From positions 397,856 through 461,855 of the forward strand of contig NZ_FODZ01000001.1 of the NCBI RefSeq assembly GCF_900110505.1: DNA of 64,000 bases. Reading direction: 5' to 3'. Below are positions 1 to 8,341 of the stretch, piece by piece. The position numbers were made by a program, and so were the translations under genes. How positions within the stretch are numbered: the stretch's first letter is position 1; each line of letters begins with the position of its first letter. The notes beneath the pieces are model-generated. The model had not been told where the DNA came from. It made no database searches and saw only the letters and a list, made by a program, of their open reading frames with translations. The stretch comes from Luteibacter sp. UNC138MFCol5.1 (GTDB lineage: Bacteria > Pseudomonadota > Gammaproteobacteria > Xanthomonadales > Rhodanobacteraceae).

Positions 1-156
1 CTGCCGGTACGTCACCTCGCTGGCCATCGCATGCAGGGCCCAAAGGGCCAGGCACAGCAGCGCGACCGAGAGCAGCGGTCCACCCGCGCGACGGAGCAGG
101 GTCAGATGGAGGGCACGCCTGGCGAGAGGCTGATCGGTCGACGGGAGCTCCGCCAT
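1..156 (-). CDS. N-terminal fragment of membrane protein, possibly MprF/YbhN-like
   Basis: The gene runs off the left edge, so only the first 52 codons are visible. The ATG at 156 is preceded by a GGAG motif about 10 bases upstream. The peptide has a short basic N-terminus (about residues 1-26) and one clear membrane segment (about 28-44) ending in ALWALHAMASEVTYRQ. That pattern resembles the start of the flippase half of MprF-type lysyl/alanyl-phosphatidylglycerol synthases and of YbhN-type proteins. The family call rests on this short stretch and is tentative; that it is an inner-membrane protein is safer. It is divergent from the sulfatase at 395, with about 240 bp between them for both promoters. 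Confidence 0.5.
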   Translation of the reverse strand, partial: MAELPSTDQPLARRALHLTLLRRAGGPLLSVALLCLALWALHAMASEVTYRQ

Positions 157-394
157 GGTTTCTTGCTCCACGTGCGCCGTGGCTCCGGTAGGTCGTCTCG
201 TAAGGTCGTGTAGGTTGCCACAGAGACGGTAAACGCGGCAGATCACGTTTTCTTGCGACGGCCGACCGCGGATGGCCATGAATCGGATAGCCGACCAAAG
301 CTTCGGCTAAGGATGAGGAAAGGGAGTCGTAAGCCCCTGCGCCTACCCTGCCCGGAAACTGGTCCCGTTGGGCCGTCACGATCCGAGAAGCAGC

Positions 395-2341
395 ATGCGC
401 GCGCCCCCGACCTCCGTTCAGACCCTGCGCCAGAGGTTCCGGCCGCTCGTGTGGTTCGGCGTCCTGTTCCTTGCCGTCGCCTTTCTCGTCCGCCTCGTTC
501 TTACACTGCGATCCCGCCACGAGCTCCCGGGCGCGCCGCTCGAGTGGCTGTACGCGTTCGTCGCCGGCTTCGGCTACGACCTGGTGACGTTCGTCTACGT
601 CGCCTGGCCCCTCCTCCTGGTGACGTGGCTCGTGCCGCGCCGGGCGTGGTCCTCGCGCTGGGGCCGCCGGGCGGTCGTCGGGCTGTGCGCCGTGCTCGCT
701 TTCGCCACCCTCTACCTGGGCGCGGCCGAGCTGGTGTTCTGGAACGAGTTCAGCGCGCGCTTCAACTTCATCGCCGTGGACTATCTCGTCTACACGCACG
801 AGGTCATCGGCAACATTCGCGAGTCGTACCCGATCGGCACCTGGTCGGCGCTGCTGCTGCTGGCGACCGTCGCCGTCATGGTCGGCAGCCGTCGCGTGCT
901 CGTGGTGCGCGACGAAGGGTCCCGGTTCCTCCAGCGCGGCGCCGTGGTCGGCGTGTGGTTGCTGCTGACCGTCGCGGTGAGCTTCGCGGTCGACGGGCAG
1001 ATGAAGGATCGCTCGTCGAACCAGTACGTGAACGAGCTCGCCGGCAACGGCATCTACGAGTTCTTCGCGGCCTTCCGCGAAAACGAGCTCGACTACGCCA
1101 AGTACTATCCGACGCTACCGGACAAGGACGCGTTCGCGAACCTTCGCCGCCTGCTGAAGACGCCGGACGCGACGTTCACCACCGACGATCCGCAGGACAT
1201 CACGCGAACCATCGTGGCGAATCGTCCGGAGAAGAAGCTCAACGTCGTCCTCATCAGCGTGGAAAGCCTGTCGGGCGACTACGTGGAAGGTCTCGATGTC
1301 AGCAAGCACAAGCACCTGATGCCGAATCTCGACGCGCTCGCGTCGAAGAGCCTGTTCTTCAGCCAGCTCTACGCCAACGGCACGCGCACCGTGCGCGGCC
1401 TCGAGGCGCTGGCGCTGTCCGTGCCGCCGACGCCGGGCGAGTCGATCGTGAAGCGGCCGAACAACGAGAACCTCTGGTCGCTCGCGGACGTCTTCAACGA
1501 GAAGGGCTACACGTCCGAGTTCCTGTACGGTGGCTACGGTTACTTCGACAACATGAACCACTTCTTCGCGAGCAACGGCTATAACGCCGTGGATCGCGAC
1601 GCCATCGCCGACAAGGACATCCACGCCGAGAACGTCTGGGGCGTGGCGGACGAGGACCTGTTCACGCTGGTCATGAAGCGCATGGACGACGCGTACGCGG
1701 CCGGCAAGCCGTATTTCGGACACGTCATGACGACGTCGAACCACCGCCCGTTCACGTTCCCGCAGGGACGCGTCGACCTGCCGCAGGGCTCGCGTCGCGC
1801 GGCGGTCAAGTACACCGACTGGGCGCTCGGCGATTTCCTCCGCCGCGCGGCGACGAAGCCGTGGTTCGACGACACCATCTTCGTCATCACGGCGGACCAT
1901 TGCGCGACGAGCGCGGGCAAGACCAGCCTGCCCGTCGACCGATATCACATCCCGCTGTACATCTACTCGCCGAAGCACGTCGCCCCGGGACGTGTCGATC
2001 GCCTGATGAGCCAGATCGACATTCCGCCGACGCTGCTGGGCATGCTCGGCTTCAGCTATACGTCGCGGTTCTATGGCTACGACCTCTTTCGGCTCGAGCC
2101 CGGCCGCGAGCGCGCGTTCCTGAGCACCTACCAGGAGCTCGGTTACCTGCACGGCGACCGGCTGACGTCGCTGATTCCGCGCCAGCCCGTGAAGCAGATG
2201 GTGCCGACGCTGCAGTCGGGCGACGCGGTGCCGGTCGAGCACAAGGATCAGCAGGACGCGGACGACGCCGTGACGTACTACCAGACGGCGGCATACCTGT
2301 TCACGCACGGACTGATGAAGCGCAACGCCCAGGCGCGCTAG
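395..2341 (+). CDS. LTA synthase-family sulfatase / phosphoglycerol transferase-like membrane protein
   Basis: This is a 648-residue inner-membrane protein. About five N-terminal membrane segments (roughly 19-38, 54-79, 92-112, 149-164, 175-200) precede a periplasmic alkaline-phosphatase-fold sulfatase domain from about residue 285. Visible active-site elements are SVESLSGD (Glu290), GTRTVRG with a likely Thr nucleophile (Thr332 or Thr330), and a late ADH motif (Asp501, His502) of the sulfatase metal site. The family includes LtaS and OpgB, which move phosphoglycerol units onto lipoteichoic acid or periplasmic glucans. In a Gram-negative, glucan or lipid decoration is likelier than LTA synthesis. 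I chose the ATG at 395, with GAGAAG about 6 bases upstream, over a TTG at 368. The substrate is unknown. Confidence 0.85.
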   Translation: MRAPPTSVQTLRQRFRPLVWFGVLFLAVAFLVRLVLTLRSRHELPGAPLEWLYAFVAGFGYDLVTFVYVAWPLLLVTWLVPRRAWSSRWGRRAVVGLCAVLAFATLYLGAAELVFWNEFSARFNFIAVDYLVYTHEVIGNIRESYPIGTWSALLLLATVAVMVGSRRVLVVRDEGSRFLQRGAVVGVWLLLTVAVSFAVDGQMKDRSSNQYVNELAGNGIYEFFAAFRENELDYAKYYPTLPDKDAFANLRRLLKTPDATFTTDDPQDITRTIVANRPEKKLNVVLISVESLSGDYVEGLDVSKHKHLMPNLDALASKSLFFSQLYANGTRTVRGLEALALSVPPTPGESIVKRPNNENLWSLADVFNEKGYTSEFLYGGYGYFDNMNHFFASNGYNAVDRDAIADKDIHAENVWGVADEDLFTLVMKRMDDAYAAGKPYFGHVMTTSNHRPFTFPQGRVDLPQGSRRAAVKYTDWALGDFLRRAATKPWFDDTIFVITADHCATSAGKTSLPVDRYHIPLYIYSPKHVAPGRVDRLMSQIDIPPTLLGMLGFSYTSRFYGYDLFRLEPGRERAFLSTYQELGYLHGDRLTSLIPRQPVKQMVPTLQSGDAVPVEHKDQQDADDAVTYYQTAAYLFTHGLMKRNAQAR

Positions 2342-2360
2342 CGAAAACCGGCCGCCTCGC

Positions 2361-2389
2361 CGTGGACCCCGGCGTGCGCCGGGGTGACG
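2361..2389 (+). repeat. REP-like palindrome, copy A
   Basis: A GTGGA-CCCCGGCG-TG-CGCCGGGG-TGAC element with an 8-bp stem (2367-2384). It lies 20 bases past the sulfatase stop and forms an inverted pair with the copy at 2490-2520. Because it sits between convergent genes it may act as a bidirectional terminator or transcript-stabilising element. Confidence 0.75.
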
Positions 2390-2489
2390 CTGGTCTCCGT
2401 CATAACGGCGCACGCCGGCCCCGGTCCACGAGGTCCGACCGCCCCGCCCTTTGTCGGCGCCCCGCGCCCGCTCCGACGTGTCGCAGGTC

Positions 2490-2520
2490 CCGTCATACCG
2501 GCGTACGCCGGTATCCACGT
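2490..2520 (-). repeat. REP-like palindrome, copy B (inverted)
   Basis: The centre is a perfect 20-nt palindrome at 2495-2514, flanked by GTC and CCAC. Read on the minus strand it has the same GTGGA...TGAC frame as the copy at 2361-2389, so the two form a BIME-like inverted pair between convergent genes. A short motif, GAGGTCCGACNGC, is also repeated between and after the palindromes. Confidence 0.75.
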
Positions 2521-2554
2521 CCCCGGTCGACGAGGTCCGACGGCGCCGCCGGTG

Positions 2555-3991
2555 TCAGCGCCCCGCGGCGGCCCTCTCGCGTACCTCGGCGAACGACCAA
2601 TCGCGCAGCAGTTCGCCGTTCTCCCACACCGTCTGCATGACCTCCTCCCAGCCGTGCTCGAGCGCATCGGGCGGAAGCGAGACGGCGTCGCCGGGTAACG
2701 CGGCGGTGCGGTACGTGCCGTATTCGCGGTGGCGCAGCAGAGTCATCCGGCCGCGCTTGGACATCTTCCCCTGGTCCGTGACGGGATCCTTCCACACGTC
2801 GCGCCATGCGCCGTCCACGCGCGCCGCCGAACACTTCAGTGCGAACTTCTGCGTGTCGCGCGTCAGCTTCTGCAGCAGCGCGCCGCCCATGCCGAACGCG
2901 AGGTTGTCGGCCGAATAGCCCGCGCCAACGATGCGCTCGAGGATCGCGCGGATGCTCTCGGGATTCACGCCGTCGCCCTGGATGACGCGGACGTGGTTGA
3001 GGACGCGGAAGCCCCTGCCGTTCACCGTGCTGCCGAAGGCCTCGTCGAGCAGGCTCACGCAGCGGTGCACCACCTCGACCGGGTCGCCCGAATCCGGACG
3101 CACGACGACCGTCGCACCGGAGGCGATCACCTCGTCGCGCAACGCCTTGCCCCAGAGCTCGCGAATCGCGTGGTAGATGTCGTAGCTGTCCGACACCACG
3201 GCGACGAGCGAACCCGGCTTCGCGAAACGCCGCAGCATGTTCCTGTACGCGTCGACCTCGTGGTCGCGTCCCCAGCTGGTGATCGTGCTGTGCTCGGCGG
3301 CGGGAATGGAGAAGCCCGCCATCGGCTCGCCGTAGTAGGCGCGGGCGGCCAGCACGCCCGACACGGTATCGGTGCCGAGGAAGTTGACCAGGTGCGCCAT
3401 GCCGCCGAGCCCGGCGGATTCCGCGCTCGACACGCCGCGCGCGCCGAAGTCGTGCAGTTTGAAAGGAATCTGCGCTGCGGCGTCGTCGGACGTCCGTTCG
3501 AGGTAGTGCAGGATCGTCCGCCGCGCCTGCCAGCTGGTCGTCGTTACCGTGACGGGATACCACAGACGTAGCAGCAGCGTTTCCAGGTAGGACGGCAGCC
3601 AGTACGCCGCCGGATCGGTGGATTCGACGGTCACCAGCGCCTGGTGCGTCGGCACGACGCTGCCTTCCGGTACCGCGCGCACTCGCACGGGAAGGCGGCC
3701 GCCGTGCGTGTCGACGATGTGGCGCCAGCCGTCTTCGTTGAAGGGTTCGCCGTGGGCGGCGAAGAAGTCGCGCGCTTCGTCGACGTCCGCGTGCGTGACG
3801 CGGCGGCCGAGGCGGGACTTCAGGATGGCCTGGAGGCCGAAGAACACCGTGCTTTCGTACGTGCCGCCACGCGATTCCACGTAGAAGAAAGTGGCGTCGG
3901 TTCCGGGCGGATACTGCAGCCAGTGGCTGGCCTTGTAGCTATCGGTGTCGAGGATCGGGTTGTCGAGATGAAGCATGCCGTGGGTCGTCAT
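2555..3991 (-). CDS. nadV: Nicotinamide phosphoribosyltransferase
   Basis: A 478-residue enzyme of the NAMPT/NadV family, which makes nicotinamide mononucleotide from nicotinamide and PRPP and so salvages nicotinamide to NAD in one cytoplasmic step. The protein opens with NPILDTDSYKASHWLQYP, the family's substrate-recognition start. It carries HDFGARGVSS, VVRPDSGDP and GDGVNPESI, the phosphate/PRPP-binding segments of the type II phosphoribosyltransferase fold. Length matches the family. Two starts are possible: ATG at 4003, whose GAAGG lies only about 3 bases away, and ATG at 3991, chosen for spacing. It follows the pirin gene on the same strand with less than 30 bp between them, so the two are probably co-transcribed. 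Confidence 0.9.
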   Translation of the reverse strand: MTTHGMLHLDNPILDTDSYKASHWLQYPPGTDATFFYVESRGGTYESTVFFGLQAILKSRLGRRVTHADVDEARDFFAAHGEPFNEDGWRHIVDTHGGRLPVRVRAVPEGSVVPTHQALVTVESTDPAAYWLPSYLETLLLRLWYPVTVTTTSWQARRTILHYLERTSDDAAAQIPFKLHDFGARGVSSAESAGLGGMAHLVNFLGTDTVSGVLAARAYYGEPMAGFSIPAAEHSTITSWGRDHEVDAYRNMLRRFAKPGSLVAVVSDSYDIYHAIRELWGKALRDEVIASGATVVVRPDSGDPVEVVHRCVSLLDEAFGSTVNGRGFRVLNHVRVIQGDGVNPESIRAILERIVGAGYSADNLAFGMGGALLQKLTRDTQKFALKCSAARVDGAWRDVWKDPVTDQGKMSKRGRMTLLRHREYGTYRTAALPGDAVSLPPDALEHGWEEVMQTVWENGELLRDWSFAEVRERAAAGR

Positions 3992-4017
3992 GACCCACAG
4001 CATACCCTTCGGTCGGC

Positions 4018-4719
4018 TTACGCGGCGGCGTCGACGAGCACCAGTTCCGCGTCGTTCGACGCGGTGATGCGCAGCACGTCCTCGTCGCGGATCGCCGCGC
4101 CGTCACGTGCGTTCAGCTGCACGCCGTTGACCTCGACCGTGCCCGTGGCCGGCACCATGTAGACGTGGCGGCCCTTGCCGACGGTGTACTCGACCGTCTC
4201 GCCGGCCTTCACCGTGGCGCCGAGCACGCGCGCATCGGTGCGGATCGGCAGGGCGTCGGTGTCGGCTTCGCTACCGCTGGCCAGGGTGACGAACTGGCCC
4301 GAGCGCTCGCCCTTCGGGAAGGGGCGGGTGCCCCACGACGGCGCCTTGCGCTCGCGGTCGGGGATGATCCAGATCTGGAAGATCCGGGTCGTCTCCGGCT
4401 CGGCGTTGTACTCGGCATGGCGGATGCCGGTGCCGGCGCTCATCACCTGCACGTCGCCCGCTTCGGTGCGCCCCTTGTTGCCGAGGCTGTCCTCGTGGGT
4501 GATCGCGCCTTCGCGAACGTACGTGATGATCTCCATGTCCGAATGCGGGTGCGGAGGAAAGCCGGTGCCCGGGGCGATGGTGTCATCGTTCCAGACGCGG
4601 AGCGCGCCCCAGCCCATGCGCTTCGGGTCGTGGTACGAGGCGAAGGAGAAGTGATGCTTGGCGTCGAGCCAACCGTGGTTGGCGCCACCGAGGCTGTCGA
4701 AACGACGGACGTCGATCAT
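4018..4719 (-). CDS. Pirin family protein (YhaK-type bicupin)
   Basis: A 233-residue bicupin, the same length as E. coli YhaK. The N-terminal cupin carries the metal-site motif HPHSDMEII and further on TGIRHAEYN, the conserved His/Glu pattern of pirins; some members have quercetin dioxygenase activity and others are redox-sensing regulators. The ATG at 4719 has GGAG 7 bases upstream and begins MIDVRRFDS, the normal YhaK start; the open frame extends 48 codons further upstream but has no family sequence there. It is first in a probable two-gene operon with nadV and divergent from the LLM monooxygenase at 4917. The substrate is not evident. Confidence 0.87.
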   Translation of the reverse strand: MIDVRRFDSLGGANHGWLDAKHHFSFASYHDPKRMGWGALRVWNDDTIAPGTGFPPHPHSDMEIITYVREGAITHEDSLGNKGRTEAGDVQVMSAGTGIRHAEYNAEPETTRIFQIWIIPDRERKAPSWGTRPFPKGERSGQFVTLASGSEADTDALPIRTDARVLGATVKAGETVEYTVGKGRHVYMVPATGTVEVNGVQLNARDGAAIRDEDVLRITASNDAELVLVDAAA

Positions 4720-4916
4720 GTCGTGCTCCCCCGGGATTACCGGACTGGATGAGTGGATGGGTGTATTTTCCTCTTCCGTCCCCCGCCGTGGCGCATCGCT
4801 TCCGGGAACGGATTGTTTCCCGGAGCCGACTTTATGGGTTGCAAAGCCATCCCCCGCGCCCATGTGGGAGGGATTGGCGGACCGTCCGCCGCCCCCTTTC
4901 TCGAGGTGCCTTCCGG

Positions 4917-5924
4917 ATGATCCCCTTCTCCGTGCTCGACCTGTCCCCCGTGATCCGCGGCGCCACGCCCGGCGACGCCCTGCGCAATTCGCGCGATCTC
5001 GCCATCCACGCCGAGGGGCTGGGCTTCCATCGTTACTGGCTGGCCGAACACCACAACATGACCGGCATCGCCAGCGCCGCGACGTCGATCGTGATCGGCT
5101 ACGTGGCCGAGGCGACGAAGACGATCCGCGTCGGCTCCGGCGGCATCATGCTGCCCAACCACGCGCCGCTGGTGATCGCGGAGCAGTTCGGCACGCTCGC
5201 CTCGCTCTACCCGGGCCGCATCGACCTCGGCCTCGGGCGCGCGCCCGGTACCGACCAGGGCACCGCACGTGCGCTGCGCCGTGCGCTCGGCCCCAGCGAC
5301 GACCGTTTCCCGGAGGACGTGCAGGAGCTGCAGTTCTTCCTCGGCCCGCAGCAGCCCGGCCAGACCGTGCGGGCCGTGCCGGGCATGGGTACGAACGTGC
5401 CGATCTGGTTGCTCGGCTCGAGCCTTTTCAGCGCGCGCCTCGCGGCGGAGCTGGGCCTGCCGTTCGCCTTCGCGTCGCACTTCGCGCCTGACCTGATGAT
5501 GAAGGCCCTCGAGGTCTATCGCACGATGTTCCGTCCGTCGGAAACGCTGGACAAGCCGTACGCCATGCTCGGCATCAACGTGGTCGCGGCGGATACGGAC
5601 GAGGAAGCGCGCCGCCTGTTCACCTCGCAACAGCAGGCGTTCTGGAACCTGCGTCGCGGTGCGCCGGGCCAGCTCCCGCCGCCGGTCAACACGATGGACG
5701 GTGTGTGGACCCCGATGGAGAAGGCGCAGGTCGACCATGCGCTCTCCTGCGCCGTCGTGGGTTCGCCGGACACCGTGCGCGAAGGCCTCGCCGCGTTCAT
5801 CCAGCGCACCGGCGCCGACGAGCTGATCATCACGGCGCAGATCTACGACCACGAGGCGCGCAAGCGCTCGTACACGATCGTGGCGGAGCAGCACGCGCAG
5901 CTGGCCGCGCGCGCGGCGGCCTGA
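4917..5924 (+). CDS. yhbW: LLM-class flavin-dependent oxidoreductase (YhbW-like)
   Basis: A 335-residue luciferase-like monooxygenase, the same length as E. coli YhbW. The sequence shows [16 protein letters not shown] near residue 40, [20 protein letters not shown] and [15 protein letters not shown], all hallmarks of this TIM-barrel flavin family. These enzymes use FMNH2 and oxygen on substrates that are mostly unknown. The ATG at 4917 has GAGG about 10 bases upstream and gives the family N-terminus ([11 protein letters not shown]); the open frame starts 56 codons earlier. It is divergent from pirin-nadV across about 197 bp. The PIN gene follows after 6 bp. Confidence 0.88.
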   Translation: MIPFSVLDLSPVIRGATPGDALRNSRDLAIHAEGLGFHRYWLAEHHNMTGIASAATSIVIGYVAEATKTIRVGSGGIMLPNHAPLVIAEQFGTLASLYPGRIDLGLGRAPGTDQGTARALRRALGPSDDRFPEDVQELQFFLGPQQPGQTVRAVPGMGTNVPIWLLGSSLFSARLAAELGLPFAFASHFAPDLMMKALEVYRTMFRPSETLDKPYAMLGINVVAADTDEEARRLFTSQQQAFWNLRRGAPGQLPPPVNTMDGVWTPMEKAQVDHALSCAVVGSPDTVREGLAAFIQRTGADELIITAQIYDHEARKRSYTIVAEQHAQLAARAAA

Positions 5925-5930
5925 TCCCGA

Positions 5931-6347
5931 GTGCGGGTCGTCCTCGACACGAACGTCTGCCTCGACGCGTTCGTCTTCGACGACCCGCGCGTGGCGCGAT
6001 TGGTCGCCGCGCTGTCCTCGGGTGAACTGGAAGCCGTCACGCGCGACGATTGCCGCGCGGAATGGCTGGCCGTGCTGCGTTACCCGGCGCTGAAGCTCGA
6101 CGACGCGCGGATCGCTTCGTCGATAGCGCGTTTCGATGCGCTGGTGACGGCGTTGCCAGCCGGCGCCACGCGCACGTCGCTACCGCGTTGCCGCGATCCG
6201 GACGACCAGAAGTTCCTCGAACTCGCGGCCGACGCGGGCGCCGCGCTGTTGTTCTCGCGCGACGCCGAGGTGCTGCGCCTTGGCCGGCGCACACGACGCG
6301 AGGGCCTCTTCGCGATCCTCAAGCCCGAAGACTGGCCGCCGCCGTAG
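5931..6347 (+). CDS. PIN-domain nuclease (COG1569-type putative toxin), no antitoxin seen
   Basis: A 138-residue PIN-fold protein starting at GTG 5931. The acidic metal-binding residues are visible: Asp6 in MRVVLDTN, Glu44 in CRAEWLAVL, Asp89 and neighbours in CRDPDDQKFLELA, and Asp111 in LLFSRDAEVL. Related proteins are annotated as toxins of toxin-antitoxin modules, cleaving RNA. No small antitoxin lies upstream; the 5' neighbour is the monooxygenase, 6 bp away, so it may be co-transcribed with that gene instead. Its TAG stop (6345-6347) lies inside the first GTGGGAGC-type repeat (here GTAGGAGC), so the repeat provides the C-terminal end. Confidence 0.8.
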   Translation: MRVVLDTNVCLDAFVFDDPRVARLVAALSSGELEAVTRDDCRAEWLAVLRYPALKLDDARIASSIARFDALVTALPAGATRTSLPRCRDPDDQKFLELAADAGAALLFSRDAEVLRLGRRTRREGLFAILKPEDWPPP

Positions 6348-6730
6348 GAGCGCGCCCTGCGCGCGACATCTTTTCGCCGCGATGGGAGGGCTCGCGCGCC
6401 AGCTCCAGGTCACGGCCTCAAAACATGTCGCGCCCAGGTGCGCTCCCACAACTGTCTCGAAGCTGGTCCCGGAGGGCCGCGGCAGCGTTTCGCCCCGGTC
6501 CCCAGAAGCTCCCGGTCACGGCCTCAAAGCTGGTCCCGCAGGCCGTTGTGGGAGCGGACCCGGCCGCGACAGCGTTTCGCCCCGGTCCCCAGAAGCTCCC
6601 GGTCACGGCCTCAAAGTTGGTCCCGCAGGCCGTTGTGGGAGCGGACCCGGCCGCGACAGCTTTTCGCCCCGGTCCCCAAAAGCTCCAGGTCACGGCCTCG
6701 AACGATGTCGCGCCCAGGTGCGCTCCCGCA
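6344..6730. repeat. Array of GTGGGAGC-type elements with an 87-bp tandem repeat
   Basis: This gene-free stretch between two genes is made wholly of repeats. A forward element at 6344-6376 is followed by an inverted one at 6425-6449. An 87-bp unit then recurs with starts at 6484, 6571 and 6658; the first two full units are almost identical and the third breaks off in its second half. An inverted element closes the array at 6704-6730. Each unit contains GTGGGAGCGGACCCGGCCGC followed by a conserved CCGGTCCCCAGAAGCTC stretch. Related copies occur at 23208-23230 and 63872-64000. The elements resemble REP-type palindromes mobilised in trans; no RAYT transposase gene is in the window. Confidence 0.85.
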
Positions 6731-6735
6731 TCGGA

Positions 6736-7383
6736 TCAGTCCGCCGGCACCAGCGCGATGAAGTTGCGCAGGCTGTAGTAGCGCTCGTGCTGTGGCCAGT
6801 CGACCGATGCGATGGCCTTGTGGCCGGCGGCCCAGGGTTCGTTGTCGAGGAGCACTTCGATCTGCGTCTTGCCGTTGCCCACGTTGCCGTAGAACACCCG
6901 GATCCAGTGCACGTCGAGCGTGAGCGGTGCCGTGGCGATCGCGGCTTCGAGGGCCGAGAGTCCGTCTTCGGGAATCTCCATGGGTGCATCCTTCTCGCCG
7001 CGCAGCGTGAAGTCGCCGACGAACACCGTGAAGCGCTGCGTGCCGGCGCTCAGCTCGCGCACGGCGAGCTTCTTGCCGTTCACCACGTTCCAGCAGGCGG
7101 CGAGCACGACGTGGAAATCGTTGCGCGCGAAGCTTTCCAGCGCGTCGCGGCAGCCCGCCTTGCCCTGGCCGATGCCGCCGAAGCTTTCCTCGATGGTGCG
7201 CTCCTCGTCCAGCACGATGTCGATGTCGAGGCGGCCCATGCCGCCGTCCTTGCCTTCGTGCCAGATGCCGCGCACGGCGGGATAGTCCTCGCCTTCCGTA
7301 AGCAGCCAGTCCTCGTCGGGCTCGAGGGCGACGCCATGCTCGGCGAAAAGATCGATCAGGGTGTTCTGGATGAGACGGTCCAT
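6736..7383 (-). CDS. DUF6348-type protein of unknown function
   Basis: A 215-residue soluble protein with no signal peptide or membrane segment. It begins MDRLIQNTLIDLFAEHGV and contains acidic stretches, a glycine-rich GGIGQGKAG near residue 70, and RVFYGNVGNGKTQIEVLLDN near the end. I recognise it only as resembling the DUF6348 family, which has no assigned function. It starts 28 bp after the DUF72 gene on the same strand, so the two are probably one transcript. Its stop sits just 5 bases from the repeat array. No catalytic motif is evident. Confidence 0.7.
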   Translation of the reverse strand: MDRLIQNTLIDLFAEHGVALEPDEDWLLTEGEDYPAVRGIWHEGKDGGMGRLDIDIVLDEERTIEESFGGIGQGKAGCRDALESFARNDFHVVLAACWNVVNGKKLAVRELSAGTQRFTVFVGDFTLRGEKDAPMEIPEDGLSALEAAIATAPLTLDVHWIRVFYGNVGNGKTQIEVLLDNEPWAAGHKAIASVDWPQHERYYSLRNFIALVPAD

Positions 7384-7411
7384 GGGGCATCCGTGGAAGG
7401 AAAGGCTGCGA

Positions 7412-8242
7412 TTATGCGCCGTCGGTAAGTCTACGCAGTGCGACCGCGGCCGAGGGATTGCGGACCTTCGCCGCGGCGATGAAGAACACGAAGACGTCGC
7501 GCGGTGCCGACGGAGCCTCGATGGCGGCCACGTGCGGCAGCGCCTCCGGATCGCCGCCCGCCGCCCATGTCGCGGCATGATCCGCCCACGTGCGTAGCGC
7601 CTTCGGTGTGTAACCGGTCGCCCGGTCGGCGACGCTCCGCATGAGGCGGGCGTAGATGAAGGGGCCCGTGATGTCCGCCATCGACGGGTAGTCCTCCGAG
7701 TCGGTAAAGACGGTGGCGACGCCGCGCTCGCGCGCGAGCGCCACCCAGCGTGGATCGAGGAAACTCTCGTGCCGCACCTCCACCGCATGGCGCAGGCGCA
7801 GGCCGCCGTGCTTCTCCGGCAGCAGATCGAGGAAGGCGGCGACGTCGTCCGGATCGAAGCGCCGCGTCGGCAGGAACTGCCAGAGCAACGGGCCCAGCCG
7901 GTCGCCGAGGGCGACGGCGCCGTCGAGGAAGGCCGCGATGCGCGTGCCGGTGGCGGCGAGCGATTTCGTCTGCACGATGTGCCGCGGCGCCTTCACCGAG
8001 AAGACGAACCCCTCCGGCGTCTGAGCGGCCCATCGGGCGTACGTGGCGGCGTCGGGCGCGCGGTAATAGGTGCCGTTGATCTCGATGGCACGTACATGCG
8101 TGCTCGCGTATTCGAGCTCCCGCTTCTGCACCAGGCCCTCGGGATAGAACGGGCCGCGCCAGGCGGGAAATACCCATCCGCCCATGCCGGTGCGGATGCG
8201 TCCCGACGCTGGAGCGCCGGCCTTGCTGCGTTTCGTCGCCAT
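7412..8242 (-). CDS. DUF72 family protein (TIM-barrel, YecE-like)
   Basis: A 276-residue protein of the DUF72/YecE family, predicted to form a TIM barrel of unknown activity. Family signatures are TGMGGWVFPAWRGPFYPEG near the N-terminus, EINGTYYRAPDAATYARWA, FVFSVKAPRHIV, and VEVRHESFLD further on. The ATG at 8242 was chosen because it directly precedes the conserved region; the open frame continues far upstream only as antisense to the response regulator. It is first of a two-gene unit with the DUF6348 gene and divergent from the response regulator across about 100 bp. Confidence 0.83.
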   Translation of the reverse strand: MATKRSKAGAPASGRIRTGMGGWVFPAWRGPFYPEGLVQKRELEYASTHVRAIEINGTYYRAPDAATYARWAAQTPEGFVFSVKAPRHIVQTKSLAATGTRIAAFLDGAVALGDRLGPLLWQFLPTRRFDPDDVAAFLDLLPEKHGGLRLRHAVEVRHESFLDPRWVALARERGVATVFTDSEDYPSMADITGPFIYARLMRSVADRATGYTPKALRTWADHAATWAAGGDPEALPHVAAIEAPSAPRDVFVFFIAAAKVRNPSAAVALRRLTDGA

Positions 8243-8341
8243 GATCACGATGCTCGCAACGGTTGGAGGGTACGTCCTTACACGCTTGTCGCCGAAAGAT
8301 TGCGCGATACTCGTCCCTTTCGAGTTTCCCGACTGTGAACC

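Noticed and set aside
253..1584. 443-codon frame overlapping the sulfatase
   Set aside because: Arg-rich shadow; the sulfatase frame has membrane segments and catalytic motifs.
4720..4863. 48-codon N-terminal extension of the pirin gene
   Set aside because: No family sequence there; ATG 4719 has a good ribosome site and matches the YhaK start.
4749..4916. 56-codon N-terminal extension of the LLM monooxygenase
   Set aside because: It overlaps the divergent promoter region and lacks family similarity; ATG 4917 gives the normal length.
6484..6730. CRISPR array
   Set aside because: The repeats are contiguous 87-bp units with no unique spacers and no cas genes; they contain palindromes of the REP type.
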